A stretch of DNA of 6,118 bases from Planctomycetota bacterium (GCA_016935955.1 JAFGPY010000367.1:1-6118), one strand, 5' to 3'. Positions 1 through 4,908 are shown, counted from the stretch's first letter. Numbers and translations are program-made. The notes: generated by a model not told the origin, from the letters alone.

Positions 1-288
1 GCGATGATCAAGGAGTTCTACAACCGGCGGATGACGACCTTCATCATCATCTTCTGGGCCTTCGGCCTCGCCTGCACCGCCGTGGCCGTGTGGTGCGCCG
101 TGTCGTTCTTCGATGCCGAGGCGGTCAAGGACCAGATCCTCTATGCCACGATCTTCATGGTGATGGTGGTCTGGCTGGGGCAGATGAAGGTGCAGGTCTG
201 GCAACTGATGCACCGCAACAGCCTGAAGCGCGAGATCAAGCGCCTGGAACTGCGCATCGCCCAACTGACCGGCCGCGAGAAGGAATAA
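1..288 (+). CDS. Two-pass membrane protein, DUF6768-like, 5'-partial
   Basis: The frame is open to the left edge. The first ATG is at base 4, and no ribosome-binding site can be judged there, so this is probably the C-terminal part of a longer protein. From that ATG it is 94 residues. Two hydrophobic segments (about 13-35 and 44-63) are joined by a short charged loop. After them comes a basic amphipathic helix (NSLKREIKRLELRIAQL) likely to form a coiled coil on the cytoplasmic side. This pattern of paired membrane helices followed by an Arg/Lys/Leu helix matches, from memory, the planctomycete family DUF6768, whose members usually carry about 30-40 extra N-terminal residues. Function is unknown. 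No partner gene is visible because the upstream DNA lies outside the window. Family assignment is moderate; membrane topology is more secure. Confidence 0.72.
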   Translation, partial: AMIKEFYNRRMTTFIIIFWAFGLACTAVAVWCAVSFFDAEAVKDQILYATIFMVMVVWLGQMKVQVWQLMHRNSLKREIKRLELRIAQLTGREKE

Positions 289-300
289 GGCACGGGGTGG

Positions 301-325
301 CATGGCCACGCACAGCGTGGCCATG
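301..325. repeat. Perfect 10-bp inverted repeat (CATGGCCACG arms)
   Basis: The left arm CATGGCCACG (301-310) is followed by a 5-nt loop (CACAG) and the exact complement CGTGGCCATG (316-325). It begins 12 bp after the stop codon of the DUF6768-like gene. The following bases (ATCCATTT) are only weakly T-rich, so it is a poor intrinsic terminator. It more likely belongs to the palindromic elements seen elsewhere in the window. Read on the minus strand, its right arm runs into CATGCCACCCC, one base different from the CATGGCACC tail of the other elements. Confidence 0.75.
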
Positions 326-398
326 ATCCATTTCGCAGGGTGCCGTGGTCAATCGCAGCTTGGCCACGATGGACGGTCGCTACGTTGTGAACGGCTAA

Positions 399-430
399 CA
401 TGGCCTGGCCTGCGGCCAGACCATGGCACC
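399..430. repeat. CATGG-frame hairpin element, copy A
   Basis: A 32-bp element made of an outer stem CATGG/CCATG, a C/A mismatch, an inner stem CTGGCC/GGCCAG and a TGC loop, ending in the tail CCATGGCACC. It matches copy B (1055-1086) except at two bases that pair with each other. It lies 7 bp beyond the stop codon of the FmdE-family gene. No T-run follows it on either strand. Confidence 0.8.
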
Positions 431-437
431 CCCCGCC

Positions 438-986
438 TCATCGCGGCTCGGCGCAGGGTATGCACAGTGTGCGGCCATTGACCGTTCGCGTGCGGGTCTC
501 CATGACCGCCTCGCCGCAGGCGTCGCAGGTGACCGACTGGCGAATCCGGGCCGTCGACGGCAGGTCGATCGTCAGTTCGCGAATCTCGAACAGCTCCTCG
601 TCCGGGGCGGTCAGCATGTGCTGAATCGTCTCGTCGCGCGACATCTCCTGGCGGCCGTCCCGCGACGGCGCGGCGGTCCGGCGGCTGATGCGCACCGCGC
701 GGCCCGAGGGCCGCAGGGCGAACGTGTAGACGTGTTTGCCGTAGTCCCGGTAGATCAGGTTGCCCTTGCCGAACGTGCAGCCGGTGAGCACCTGAATGGC
801 GTCGATGCCGCAGGCGTCGTTCTCGACGATGGCGATCAGCTCCTCGTCTTCGCTGCGCGCCGCCCCGAGGCGCGACATGCCGATTCGGGCCGCACGATAG
901 CCGGTCGTCAGTCCCGGGCAGAAGTGGCCGTGGAACTCGATGCATCGCTCGAGGTCAGGGTGGTCGGCGAAACGGTTGTCGCTCAT
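438..986 (-). CDS. FmdE-family protein with C-terminal zinc ribbon
   Basis: A 182-residue protein. The N-terminal domain (about residues 10-110) carries FmdE hallmarks: HGHFCPGL at 19-26, NDACGIDAIQVLTGC at 56-70 and TFGKGN at 71-76. A four-cysteine zinc ribbon (C154, C157, C175, C178) closes the protein. The family (Pfam FmdE, PF02663) is named after a gene in the formylmethanofuran dehydrogenase operon. Stand-alone bacterial members have no settled function, and nothing nearby suggests a C1 pathway. The conserved His/Cys residues suggest metal binding. The ATG at 986 was chosen over the longer open frame because GGGAG sits 7 nt upstream and homology begins just after it. Hairpin repeats A and B lie on either side of the gene. 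No partner gene is adjacent, so it is probably transcribed alone. Family call is strong; role is unknown. Confidence 0.87.
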   Translation of the reverse strand: MSDNRFADHPDLERCIEFHGHFCPGLTTGYRAARIGMSRLGAARSEDEELIAIVENDACGIDAIQVLTGCTFGKGNLIYRDYGKHVYTFALRPSGRAVRISRRTAAPSRDGRQEMSRDETIQHMLTAPDEELFEIRELTIDLPSTARIRQSVTCDACGEAVMETRTRTVNGRTLCIPCAEPR

Positions 987-1054
987 GACGTTGCTCCCGT
1001 CTTTCTCGGCCGGGGTGCCGTGGGCAAGGGCAACTCGCCACGACCGATGGCCAT

Positions 1055-1086
1055 CATGGCCTAGCCTGCGGCTAGACCATGGCACC
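1055..1086. repeat. CATGG-frame hairpin element, copy B
   Basis: Same 32-bp layout and orientation as copy A. The inner stem is CTAGCC/GGCTAG instead of CTGGCC/GGCCAG, so a G:C pair has become A:T with both partners changed. The outer stem CATGG/CCATG, the loop TGC and the tail CCATGGCACC are identical. It lies about 70 bp upstream of the FmdE-family start. An alternative small inverted repeat, GGCCAT-C-ATGGCC (1049-1061), overlaps its left edge. Confidence 0.8.
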
Positions 1087-1103
1087 CGCACCAGCCTCTT
1101 CGA

Positions 1104-1127
1104 GGGCGGCTCGCGAGCCGCCCCTAC
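1104..1127 (-). repeat. GTAG-headed palindrome (REP-like), copy 1
   Basis: On the minus strand the tetranucleotide GTAG (1127-1124) is followed directly by a perfect 20-bp palindrome with half-site GGGCGGCTCG. REP sequences mobilised by RAYT (TnpA-REP) transposases are known to have a hairpin preceded by GTAG or GGAG. The element starts 24 bp past the stop codon of the lipoprotein gene at 1152. Its layout and length equal those of the element at 3587-3610. Confidence 0.75.
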
Positions 1128-1151
1128 AACGGCACACGCTCGTGAAGGATT

Positions 1152-1673
1152 CTACTTCCTCGGCGCGAAGCGGCTCCAGAGGCTCTTCTTGTGGAGATCC
1201 TTGTACCACTCGAGCCGCTCGTCCAGGAAGCAGGCCTGGCGGTCGTAGCTGACCGTGCCCTGTTTGTCGGTCCGCGGCATGAAGCTCCAGAGGTCGCTGC
1301 GGTGGCCTGCGGCCCGTTCGGCCGCATCGGTGACGTTCTCGACGACGGCCGGCGGCCCCCAGGCCATCTGCACCTCGGACGGAGACATGCCCTCGACGAT
1401 CTGGCCCTTGCGGATCGTTGGCCGCAGGTCCTCAGGCACGGCCCGCCACTGCTGGTAGACGCCGATCTCCTGGCAATAGAGGATGCGCTTCTCCTCGTCG
1501 ACCTCTTCTTTCTCCATCTGCCGCAGGACGGCCGCCTGCTCGTCGGTCATCAGGTTGAGGTAGATGTCGCGCATGGACAACTCGCCCTTCCACTGGGCGG
1601 GCACCTGGGCGCATCCTCCGGCCGCCAGGGCCGCAAGCACCACCATCGTCATCACGATCATGCAACGTTTCAT
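1152..1673 (-). CDS. Lipoprotein with BamE/SmpA-like motif
   Basis: A 173-residue protein. Residues 1-20 form a signal peptide (KR, then a hydrophobic stretch ending LAALAAGG) before lipobox cysteine 21, so export and lipidation are likely, although the -3 residue is Ala rather than Leu. A charged helical stretch (about 43-65, rich in E and K) precedes KGQIVEGMSPSEVQMAWGPP (89-108). That segment resembles the 'I..GM...EV...WG.P' signature of BamE/SmpA-type small outer-membrane lipoproteins. The C-terminal part (about 120-173) would form the remaining strands. The ATG at 1673 was chosen for its signal peptide and a GGAG about 6 nt upstream. The preceding small membrane gene stops only 2 nt before this ATG, which implies translational coupling. 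Lipoprotein status is firm; the BamE resemblance rests on one motif and does not prove a role in outer-membrane assembly. Confidence 0.8.
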   Translation of the reverse strand: MKRCMIVMTMVVLAALAAGGCAQVPAQWKGELSMRDIYLNLMTDEQAAVLRQMEKEEVDEEKRILYCQEIGVYQQWRAVPEDLRPTIRKGQIVEGMSPSEVQMAWGPPAVVENVTDAAERAAGHRSDLWSFMPRTDKQGTVSYDRQACFLDERLEWYKDLHKKSLWSRFAPRK

Positions 1674-1675
1674 AG

Positions 1676-1888
1676 TCACTCCAACGACCGATCTCGCGAC
1701 TGAACAGGACTTTCGGGCGGCGGCTCGTTCGCCGCGGATTGCACTCCGCCGGCCTGGACGTGGTCGTCGCGCTGCCGCTGCATGCGGCCCTCGCGAGTGA
1801 CGATCACCACCACGGCCACCACCGCCAGGCCGACCAGCAGCAGGCCTCCCAGCACCAACACAATGAGAATACCGCCCCACATGATCAT
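1676..1888 (-). CDS. Small single-pass membrane protein
   Basis: About 70 residues. A strongly hydrophobic helix (ILIVLVLGGLLLVGLAVVAVVVIV) fills most of the first 30 residues. A basic stop-transfer (TREGRMQRQR) and a polar, Pro/Glu/Ser-rich tail follow, so the tail is probably cytoplasmic. Several starts are possible in frame: GTG at 1897 and ATGs at 1894, 1888 and 1882. I prefer 1888 because GAGGTG (1900-1895) lies exactly 6 nt upstream of it. The stop TGA is followed by CT and then the ATG of the lipoprotein gene, so the pair should be co-translated. I do not recognise the family. The gene is supported by its membrane helix, its ribosome-binding site and its tight spacing rather than by homology. 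Confidence 0.7.
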   Translation of the reverse strand: MIMWGGILIVLVLGGLLLVGLAVVAVVVIVTREGRMQRQRDDHVQAGGVQSAANEPPPESPVQSRDRSLE

Positions 1889-1894
1889 AGCCAT

Positions 1895-1900
1895 CACCTC
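1895..1900 (-). promoter_or_regulatory. Ribosome-binding site deciding the small-gene start
   Basis: GAGGTG on the minus strand overlaps the possible GTG start at 1897. It is adjacent to the ATG at 1894 and 6 nt from the ATG at 1888. Its spacing favours initiation at 1888. Confidence 0.5.
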
Positions 1901-1969
1901 GCCCCCAAGTGTGCCCCACCGCTTGACCCGCCGCCGCGCAGCCGACAGCCGCCGCAGTGCTTCTCCGGA

Positions 1970-2551
1970 CTACCCCGCGGCCTGAGCCTGGCGCATGGCC
2001 GCCTTGTAGCGACTCAGCCGCACGATGGCCACGATGATGATTACCAGCGCCGCCAGGAACGAGCCCAGGCAAATGGCCATGGACCCGAAGATTGTCTTGA
2101 AGATCGAGCCGAACATGTCGCTGCCCACGGCGACGACACTGGGCTCGTCGGCCTCGGCGGTGACCGTGTACTGGCCCGGCGCGTCGGCGTCGAACACAAA
2201 CGCGGCGACGCCATTCGTCTGGTTCAGGGAGTAGTTGGCGTTGCCCGGATAGCCGCTGACCGGGACGTCGGAACCGTCGCGCTCCACGCGAACCTTGAGC
2301 CCGACGCCGCCCGGCATCTGGCTGTAGGTCTTGCCGCCAAAGTCACTCCCGTACTCGTGGTACACGACGCGTCTGCCGGGCTCATTGACGGTCACAGTCC
2401 ACGTGGCGGGCGTGACGTGCCGATCGAGGCCGCCGACCATGCCGCTGATTTGGCAGTACAGGTTCAGGCCAAAGAATACGACTCCCCCAAGAAGCACGAA
2501 CACGGCCACAAGGAACCAGAGCCACGACGGTTTCTTTCGTTGAGAGTCCAT
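1970..2551 (-). CDS. Two-pass membrane protein with extracytoplasmic domain
   Basis: A 193-residue protein. A short basic N-terminus (QRKKP) precedes membrane helix 1 (about 9-32). An exported domain of about 110 residues follows, rich in alternating hydrophobic residues and Gly/Tyr/Val (ATWTVTVNEPGRRVVYHEY, then FDADAPGQYTVTAEAD), which looks like a beta-sandwich. Helix 2 (about 154-177) leads to a short basic cytoplasmic tail. The ATG at 2551 was chosen because a strong AGGAGGT lies about 5 nt upstream and the membrane helix begins right after it. Similar unnamed proteins exist in Planctomycetes as far as I recall, but I cannot name a family. It probably heads an operon with the small membrane protein (gap about 80 bp) and the lipoprotein. 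It may be an envelope or stress-related protein; that is inference. Confidence 0.82.
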   Translation of the reverse strand: MDSQRKKPSWLWFLVAVFVLLGGVVFFGLNLYCQISGMVGGLDRHVTPATWTVTVNEPGRRVVYHEYGSDFGGKTYSQMPGGVGLKVRVERDGSDVPVSGYPGNANYSLNQTNGVAAFVFDADAPGQYTVTAEADEPSVVAVGSDMFGSIFKTIFGSMAICLGSFLAALVIIIVAIVRLSRYKAAMRQAQAAG

Positions 2552-2624
2552 GACCACCTCCTGCCGAAGTGCGTTGATTGTGACGTTCGTCCTTCGCCTG
2601 ACGGGGTTTCCACGATTGGCGGCC

Positions 2625-2653
2625 ATTATCGGCGACCGCGGCCGCACGGGCAA
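2625..2653 (-). promoter_or_regulatory. Candidate sigma-70-like promoter for the 2551 gene
   Basis: On the minus strand TTGCCC (2653-2648) and GATAAT (2630-2625) are separated by exactly 17 nt. They lie about 75 bp upstream of the ATG at 2551. Matches to consensus are 4/6 and 5/6. The promoter would read the membrane-protein/lipoprotein group. Confidence 0.45.
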
Positions 2654-2723
2654 GGAGTTTTGCGGCCGGGCGGCTCGACAAGAGGGCGAAAAAGGACGGT
2701 GCGCCGCTGTACCGAGGCCGGTC

Positions 2724-2729
2724 TATAAT
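2724..2729 (+). promoter_or_regulatory. Candidate -10 box (TATAAT) for the deacylase gene
   Basis: An exact TATAAT stands out in this GC-rich DNA, 63 bp upstream of the ATG at 2793. No convincing -35 box lies at 16-18 bp and there is no TG extension. If this is a promoter, it may depend on an activator or another sigma factor. Confidence 0.35.
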
Positions 2730-2792
2730 AACCGTAGGCACATCAGGCGTCACAGTCCACGGGGCAAAGAGCAGCGAAAGGAGGTTGCGGCC

Positions 2793-3254
2793 ATGAATCT
2801 GACGAGCTACCTGCAGAAACAGAATGTGCCGTTCGACGTCCTGCACCACGCGCCGGCCTTCACCGGCCAGGAGGTGGCCGCCAGCACCCACGTGCCGGGC
2901 GACGAAGTGGCCAAGGTCGTGGTGGTCCGCGCGGGGCCCAAGCACTACATGCTCGTGCTGCCGGCCAGCTACAACGTGCGCTTCGACCGCCTGGAGAAGG
3001 TCCTCGGCGCCAAGAGCGTCCGCCTGGCCACCGAGGCCGAACTCAGCGACCTGTTCCCCGACTGCGACCTCGGCGCCATGCCGCCGTTCGGCCACGAGTA
3101 CGGCCTGGAGGTCTACGTCGACGGGCACCTGGCCGACGACGACTCGATCGTCTTCGAGGCCGGCCATCACGACGAGGCCATTCGCATCCGCTGGGCCGAC
3201 TACCAGCGGATCGCCAAACCCAAGGTCGTCGAGTTCGCCCAGCATCTGCACTGA
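2793..3254 (+). CDS. YbaK/ProX-type aminoacyl-tRNA deacylase
   Basis: A 153-residue single-domain protein of the YbaK/EbsC/ProX family (PF04073), which hydrolyses mischarged aminoacyl-tRNAs in trans (for example Cys- or Ala-tRNAPro) in the cytoplasm. Visible hallmarks are HHAPAFTGQEVAAS near 18-31, the invariant lysine K41 in GDEVAKVVVV, the conserved loop GAMPPFG at 94-100 followed by LEVYVD, and the C-terminal pattern DSIVFEAG...EAIRIRWADY...KPKVVEF. Length is normal for a stand-alone member. The ATG at 2793 has AAAGGAGG 8 nt upstream. The gene diverges from the membrane-protein group on its left and appears monocistronic, because the DNA after it is a repeat-filled gap. Substrate tRNA cannot be read from sequence. 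All key residues expected for activity are present. Confidence 0.92.
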   Translation: MNLTSYLQKQNVPFDVLHHAPAFTGQEVAASTHVPGDEVAKVVVVRAGPKHYMLVLPASYNVRFDRLEKVLGAKSVRLATEAELSDLFPDCDLGAMPPFGHEYGLEVYVDGHLADDDSIVFEAGHHDEAIRIRWADYQRIAKPKVVEFAQHLH

Positions 3255-3329
3255 GCGACACCGCGGAGCGACTCTGCCTCGGGACGCCGCCGTGGACGGT
3301 CTTGCCCGGCCGCGCGAACGGTCGGAGAT

Positions 3330-3387
3330 CATGGCTACGTCCCTCGGCTTCGCTCGGGGACTGCGTCAAGCGTGGACCATGCCCCCC
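3330..3387 (+). repeat. CATGG-frame element with CCTCGGCTTCGCTCGGG core
   Basis: The element starts CATGG and ends CCATG followed by six C's, with inner ACG/CGT pairing. Its centre (3341-3367) resembles, in opposite orientation, the centre of the 3403-3457 element: both contain CCCTCG, GCTCGGG and CTGCG at the same spacing. It is imperfect compared with the other copies. Confidence 0.55.
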
Positions 3388-3402
3388 TTTCACATTGCTC
3401 GC

Positions 3403-3457
3403 GGGTGCCATGCCTGCCCCTGTCGCAGATCCCGAGCATAGTCGAGGGGCAGGCATG
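3403..3457 (-). repeat. Long hairpin with 13-bp perfect arms
   Basis: CATGCCTGCCCCT (3409-3421) pairs perfectly with AGGGGCAGGCATG (3445-3457) across a 23-nt centre. On the minus strand the right arm continues into CATGGCACCC (3412-3403), the same tail that ends copies A and B. This indicates minus orientation within the same element family. Confidence 0.75.
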
Positions 3458-3484
3458 CCGAATACTCAGGTCGTATCGAGGGTC

Positions 3485-3509
3485 GGTGCCATGGCCGCTT
3501 GCGGCCATG
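3485..3509 (-). repeat. CATGG-frame hairpin element, copy C
   Basis: CATGGCCGC and GCGGCCATG (3490-3498 and 3501-3509) are perfect 9-bp arms around a 2-nt loop. On the minus strand they run into the tail CCATGGCACC (3494-3485) shared with copies A and B. The stem core differs from A and B, but the terminal modules CATGGC and CCATGGCACC are conserved. Confidence 0.7.
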
Positions 3510-3522
3510 CCGGACATGCGTC

Positions 3523-3570
3523 GGTGTGTTGGCCCGACACACCCTTTCGGTTTCGCCCAACGAGGGTGTG
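3523..3570. repeat. Overlapping alternative hairpins
   Basis: GGTGTGT (3523-3529) can pair with ACACACC (3537-3543). Alternatively CACACCCT (3538-3545) can pair with AGGGTGTG (3563-3570). The two foldings share bases 3538-3543 and so exclude each other. The first two arms have a 7-nt loop and the second two a 17-nt loop. Confidence 0.5.
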
Positions 3571-3586
3571 GCGTCCGCCGCGACGC

Positions 3587-3610
3587 GGGCACGGCAGGCC
3601 GTGCCCCTAC
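3587..3610 (-). repeat. GTAG-headed palindrome (REP-like), copy 2
   Basis: On the minus strand GTAG (3610-3607) is followed by perfect 9-bp arms GGGCACGGC and GCCGTGCCC around a CT loop, 24 nt in all, as in the copy at 1104-1127. The TAG within the GTAG head is the stop codon of the anti-sigma gene. Confidence 0.75.
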
Positions 3611-4086
3611 GGTGCGCTGTCGGGATCGTCGTCCGCATTCGCGGGCACTGGCTGCATGGGCGCCGGCTTTTCGTCGGGGAAGAATTCCTGCTGGACAATC
3701 CGGTAAACGATGGCCGCACCGAGAAACAGCAGCGCGGCAATGACCAGCCACGTGGCCACGCGCTGGGACGGCGTCAGCGACGAGGCCGTGCGCTTGCGCC
3801 GCCGTCGTCGCAACAGGAGGCGGCGCCGGGGAAAGACCTGCCGGGCTCGCTCGCCCAGGGCCTCGCTGACGGCCGCCGCCGTTTCGCTCTTCAGGCCCGG
3901 CGGCGCGGGCATCGGGCGCCACGCCGAGAGCATCGCCGTGACCTGCTTCAGGTGCGCCAACTGGCGGCGGCACGACGTGCAGCGAGCCAGGTGATCGTCG
4001 GCCAGCACCCTCAGCTCTTCGGACGTGTCGCCGCGGTAGTACGATTCCAGGTGCGGCAACAGCTGGTCGCAGGTCAGTCCGCTCAT
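3607..4086 (-). CDS. Membrane-bound zinc-finger anti-sigma factor
   Basis: A 159-residue protein. The N-terminal domain has the ZAS-type zinc motif H32-x3-C36-x2-C39 (DHLARCTSCRRQL), with C6 and H12 upstream. It resembles the putative zinc-finger domain of anti-sigma factors that hold ECF sigma factors at the membrane. A linker rich in Pro and Ala (about 57-66) and a very basic stretch (RRRLLLRRRRRKR, about 86-98) precede one membrane helix (about 110-131). The last 28 residues are a Pro/Asp-rich periplasmic tail without a recognisable sensor domain. Its ATG overlaps the sigma factor's stop codon (ATGA), giving direct translational coupling and strongly supporting a cognate pair. The stop codon TAG lies inside the REP-like element that begins at 3610. 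Release is presumably by regulated proteolysis or zinc/thiol chemistry; that part is inference. Confidence 0.82.
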   Translation of the reverse strand: MSGLTCDQLLPHLESYYRGDTSEELRVLADDHLARCTSCRRQLAHLKQVTAMLSAWRPMPAPPGLKSETAAAVSEALGERARQVFPRRRLLLRRRRRKRTASSLTPSQRVATWLVIAALLFLGAAIVYRIVQQEFFPDEKPAPMQPVPANADDDPDSAP

Positions 4087-4742
4087 GGCCGTTCCTCCGC
4101 GGACGAGCCCCGGGCCCGGCGGCCGGACCGGTCGCTTGCCCGTCGCGTCAGCTCGATCATCAGGGCCAGCTTGGCGTCGTCGCGAATCCGCCGCGCGACC
4201 GGCTCGGCTTCGCCGAAGGTCTCGGCCAGTTCGTCGGTCGAGAAGCGGTGCAGTTCGACCAGCGAAAGCACGAACCGCTGCCGCATGGTCAGCCGCGACC
4301 AGGCCGCCCACAGCCGCTGGCGGAGCTTCTGGGCGCCGCGGCGGACGCGCAAGTCGCTGTCGCCTGACAGTTCCAGCCGCTCGGCCTGCCAGAATCGCGG
4401 CGGGATGCGCAGCCGATGTGTCGCCCGGTCGGGCCGCACGTCCATCGCCAGCAACCGGCGATAGACCTCCGCGGCCAGCGGCACGACCCACCGCCGGCCG
4501 CTCGGCGGCACGCGATCGTCGAGCCCGCGAATCTGTGCGGCCAAAACGTCCCGGGTCAGTTCCTCGGCCAGTCCCATAAGCCCCGTCGCCCGCAGGACCA
4601 GATTGAACAGCACCGGCGTCAGGCGATCGATCAGCGCCAGGGAGGCGTCCGAGTCGCCCTCGTGGACCGCAACGATCAGTTCCCGCTCGCTCTTTGCGGC
4701 AAGGGCCTCGACGTCGAAGGATGGGCTGGACGTTTCGCTCAT
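4083..4742 (-). CDS. Divergent ECF-like RNA polymerase sigma factor
   Basis: A 219-residue protein, normal in length for an ECF sigma factor. Region 2 seems to span about 30-105, with LAEELTRDVLAAQIRGL and WVVPLAAEVYRRLLAMD standing in for the usual 'AEDLTQEVF' and 'WLxxIARNxxxD' segments. Region 4 is clearer: LTMRQRFVLSLVELHRFSTDELAETFG with a following helix (about 151-198) matches the helix-turn-helix that reads the -35 element. The tail is Arg/Ser-rich. The ATG at 4742 was chosen because the region 2 match begins soon after it; the ribosome-binding site there (GACGAG) is weak. The next gene is a zinc-finger anti-sigma factor overlapping by 4 bp, which supports the identification. Region 2 is unusually diverged, so polymerase or -10 recognition may be atypical. 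I cannot assign an ECF group. Confidence 0.75.
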   Translation of the reverse strand: MSETSSPSFDVEALAAKSERELIVAVHEGDSDASLALIDRLTPVLFNLVLRATGLMGLAEELTRDVLAAQIRGLDDRVPPSGRRWVVPLAAEVYRRLLAMDVRPDRATHRLRIPPRFWQAERLELSGDSDLRVRRGAQKLRQRLWAAWSRLTMRQRFVLSLVELHRFSTDELAETFGEAEPVARRIRDDAKLALMIELTRRASDRSGRRARGSSAEERP

Positions 4743-4814
4743 AGCTCGTCGACGCCCAGTGTATCGCAAGGCGACGCCCGGTGCCAGAGAGTCGCTGCGG
4801 ACGGCGCAAGACAA

Positions 4815-4844
4815 GACGCCGACCCGCGGAAACGGATCGGCGTC
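4815..4844 (-). terminator. Intrinsic-terminator-like hairpin after the Ala/Pro lipoprotein gene
   Basis: GACGCCGA and TCGGCGTC (4815-4822 and 4837-4844) are perfect 8-bp arms. Inside them, after one mismatch, CCG/CGG can add three pairs. On the minus strand the stem is followed by TTGTCTTG, a modest T-rich tract. It lies about 65 bp beyond the stop codon at 4909 and upstream of the sigma gene, so it could separate the two transcripts. Confidence 0.55.
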
Positions 4845-4908
4845 AGGAGAATGTCTGTTACCGCGGACTACCGTTGCGGAACTCGCCGCCAAGGGAGTCC
4901 GGGGCGAC

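Larger units (their letters stand above)
3255..3606. other. Gene-free, hairpin-rich intergenic region
   Basis: About 350 bp between the convergent deacylase and anti-sigma genes. I see no credible coding sequence here: open frames lack ribosome-binding sites and recognisable protein. It holds at least five palindromic elements in both orientations, at 3330-3387, 3403-3457, 3485-3509, 3523-3570 and 3587-3610 (the last runs into the anti-sigma stop codon). The first 75 bp after the deacylase stop show no clear structure and no intrinsic terminator with a T-run. Confidence 0.75.

Noticed and set aside
399..430. Copy A hairpin as an intrinsic terminator of the FmdE-family gene
   Set aside because: The position fits, but no T-run follows the stem on the minus strand, and a near-identical copy lies upstream of the same gene, so a repeat family explains it better.
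1739..2728. Long open frame on the plus strand (329 codons)
   Set aside because: It is antisense to three minus-strand genes with ribosome-binding sites, signal peptides or membrane helices. Its own product is His/Arg/Pro-rich with no recognisable domain, typical of a GC-rich shadow frame.
2382..3332. Long open frame on the minus strand (316 codons)
   Set aside because: It is antisense to the clearly identified YbaK-type deacylase and has no family features or ribosome-binding site.
3330..3610. CRISPR array
   Set aside because: The palindromes differ from one another, are in mixed orientation and lack uniform direct repeats and spacers. No cas gene is present.
4087..4809. N-terminal extension of the anti-sigma frame (to 400 codons)
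   Set aside because: The extra part lies in another frame of the sigma gene and is Arg/Ala/Gly-rich shadow. The ATG overlapping the sigma stop codon and the zinc domain right after it fix the start at 4086.
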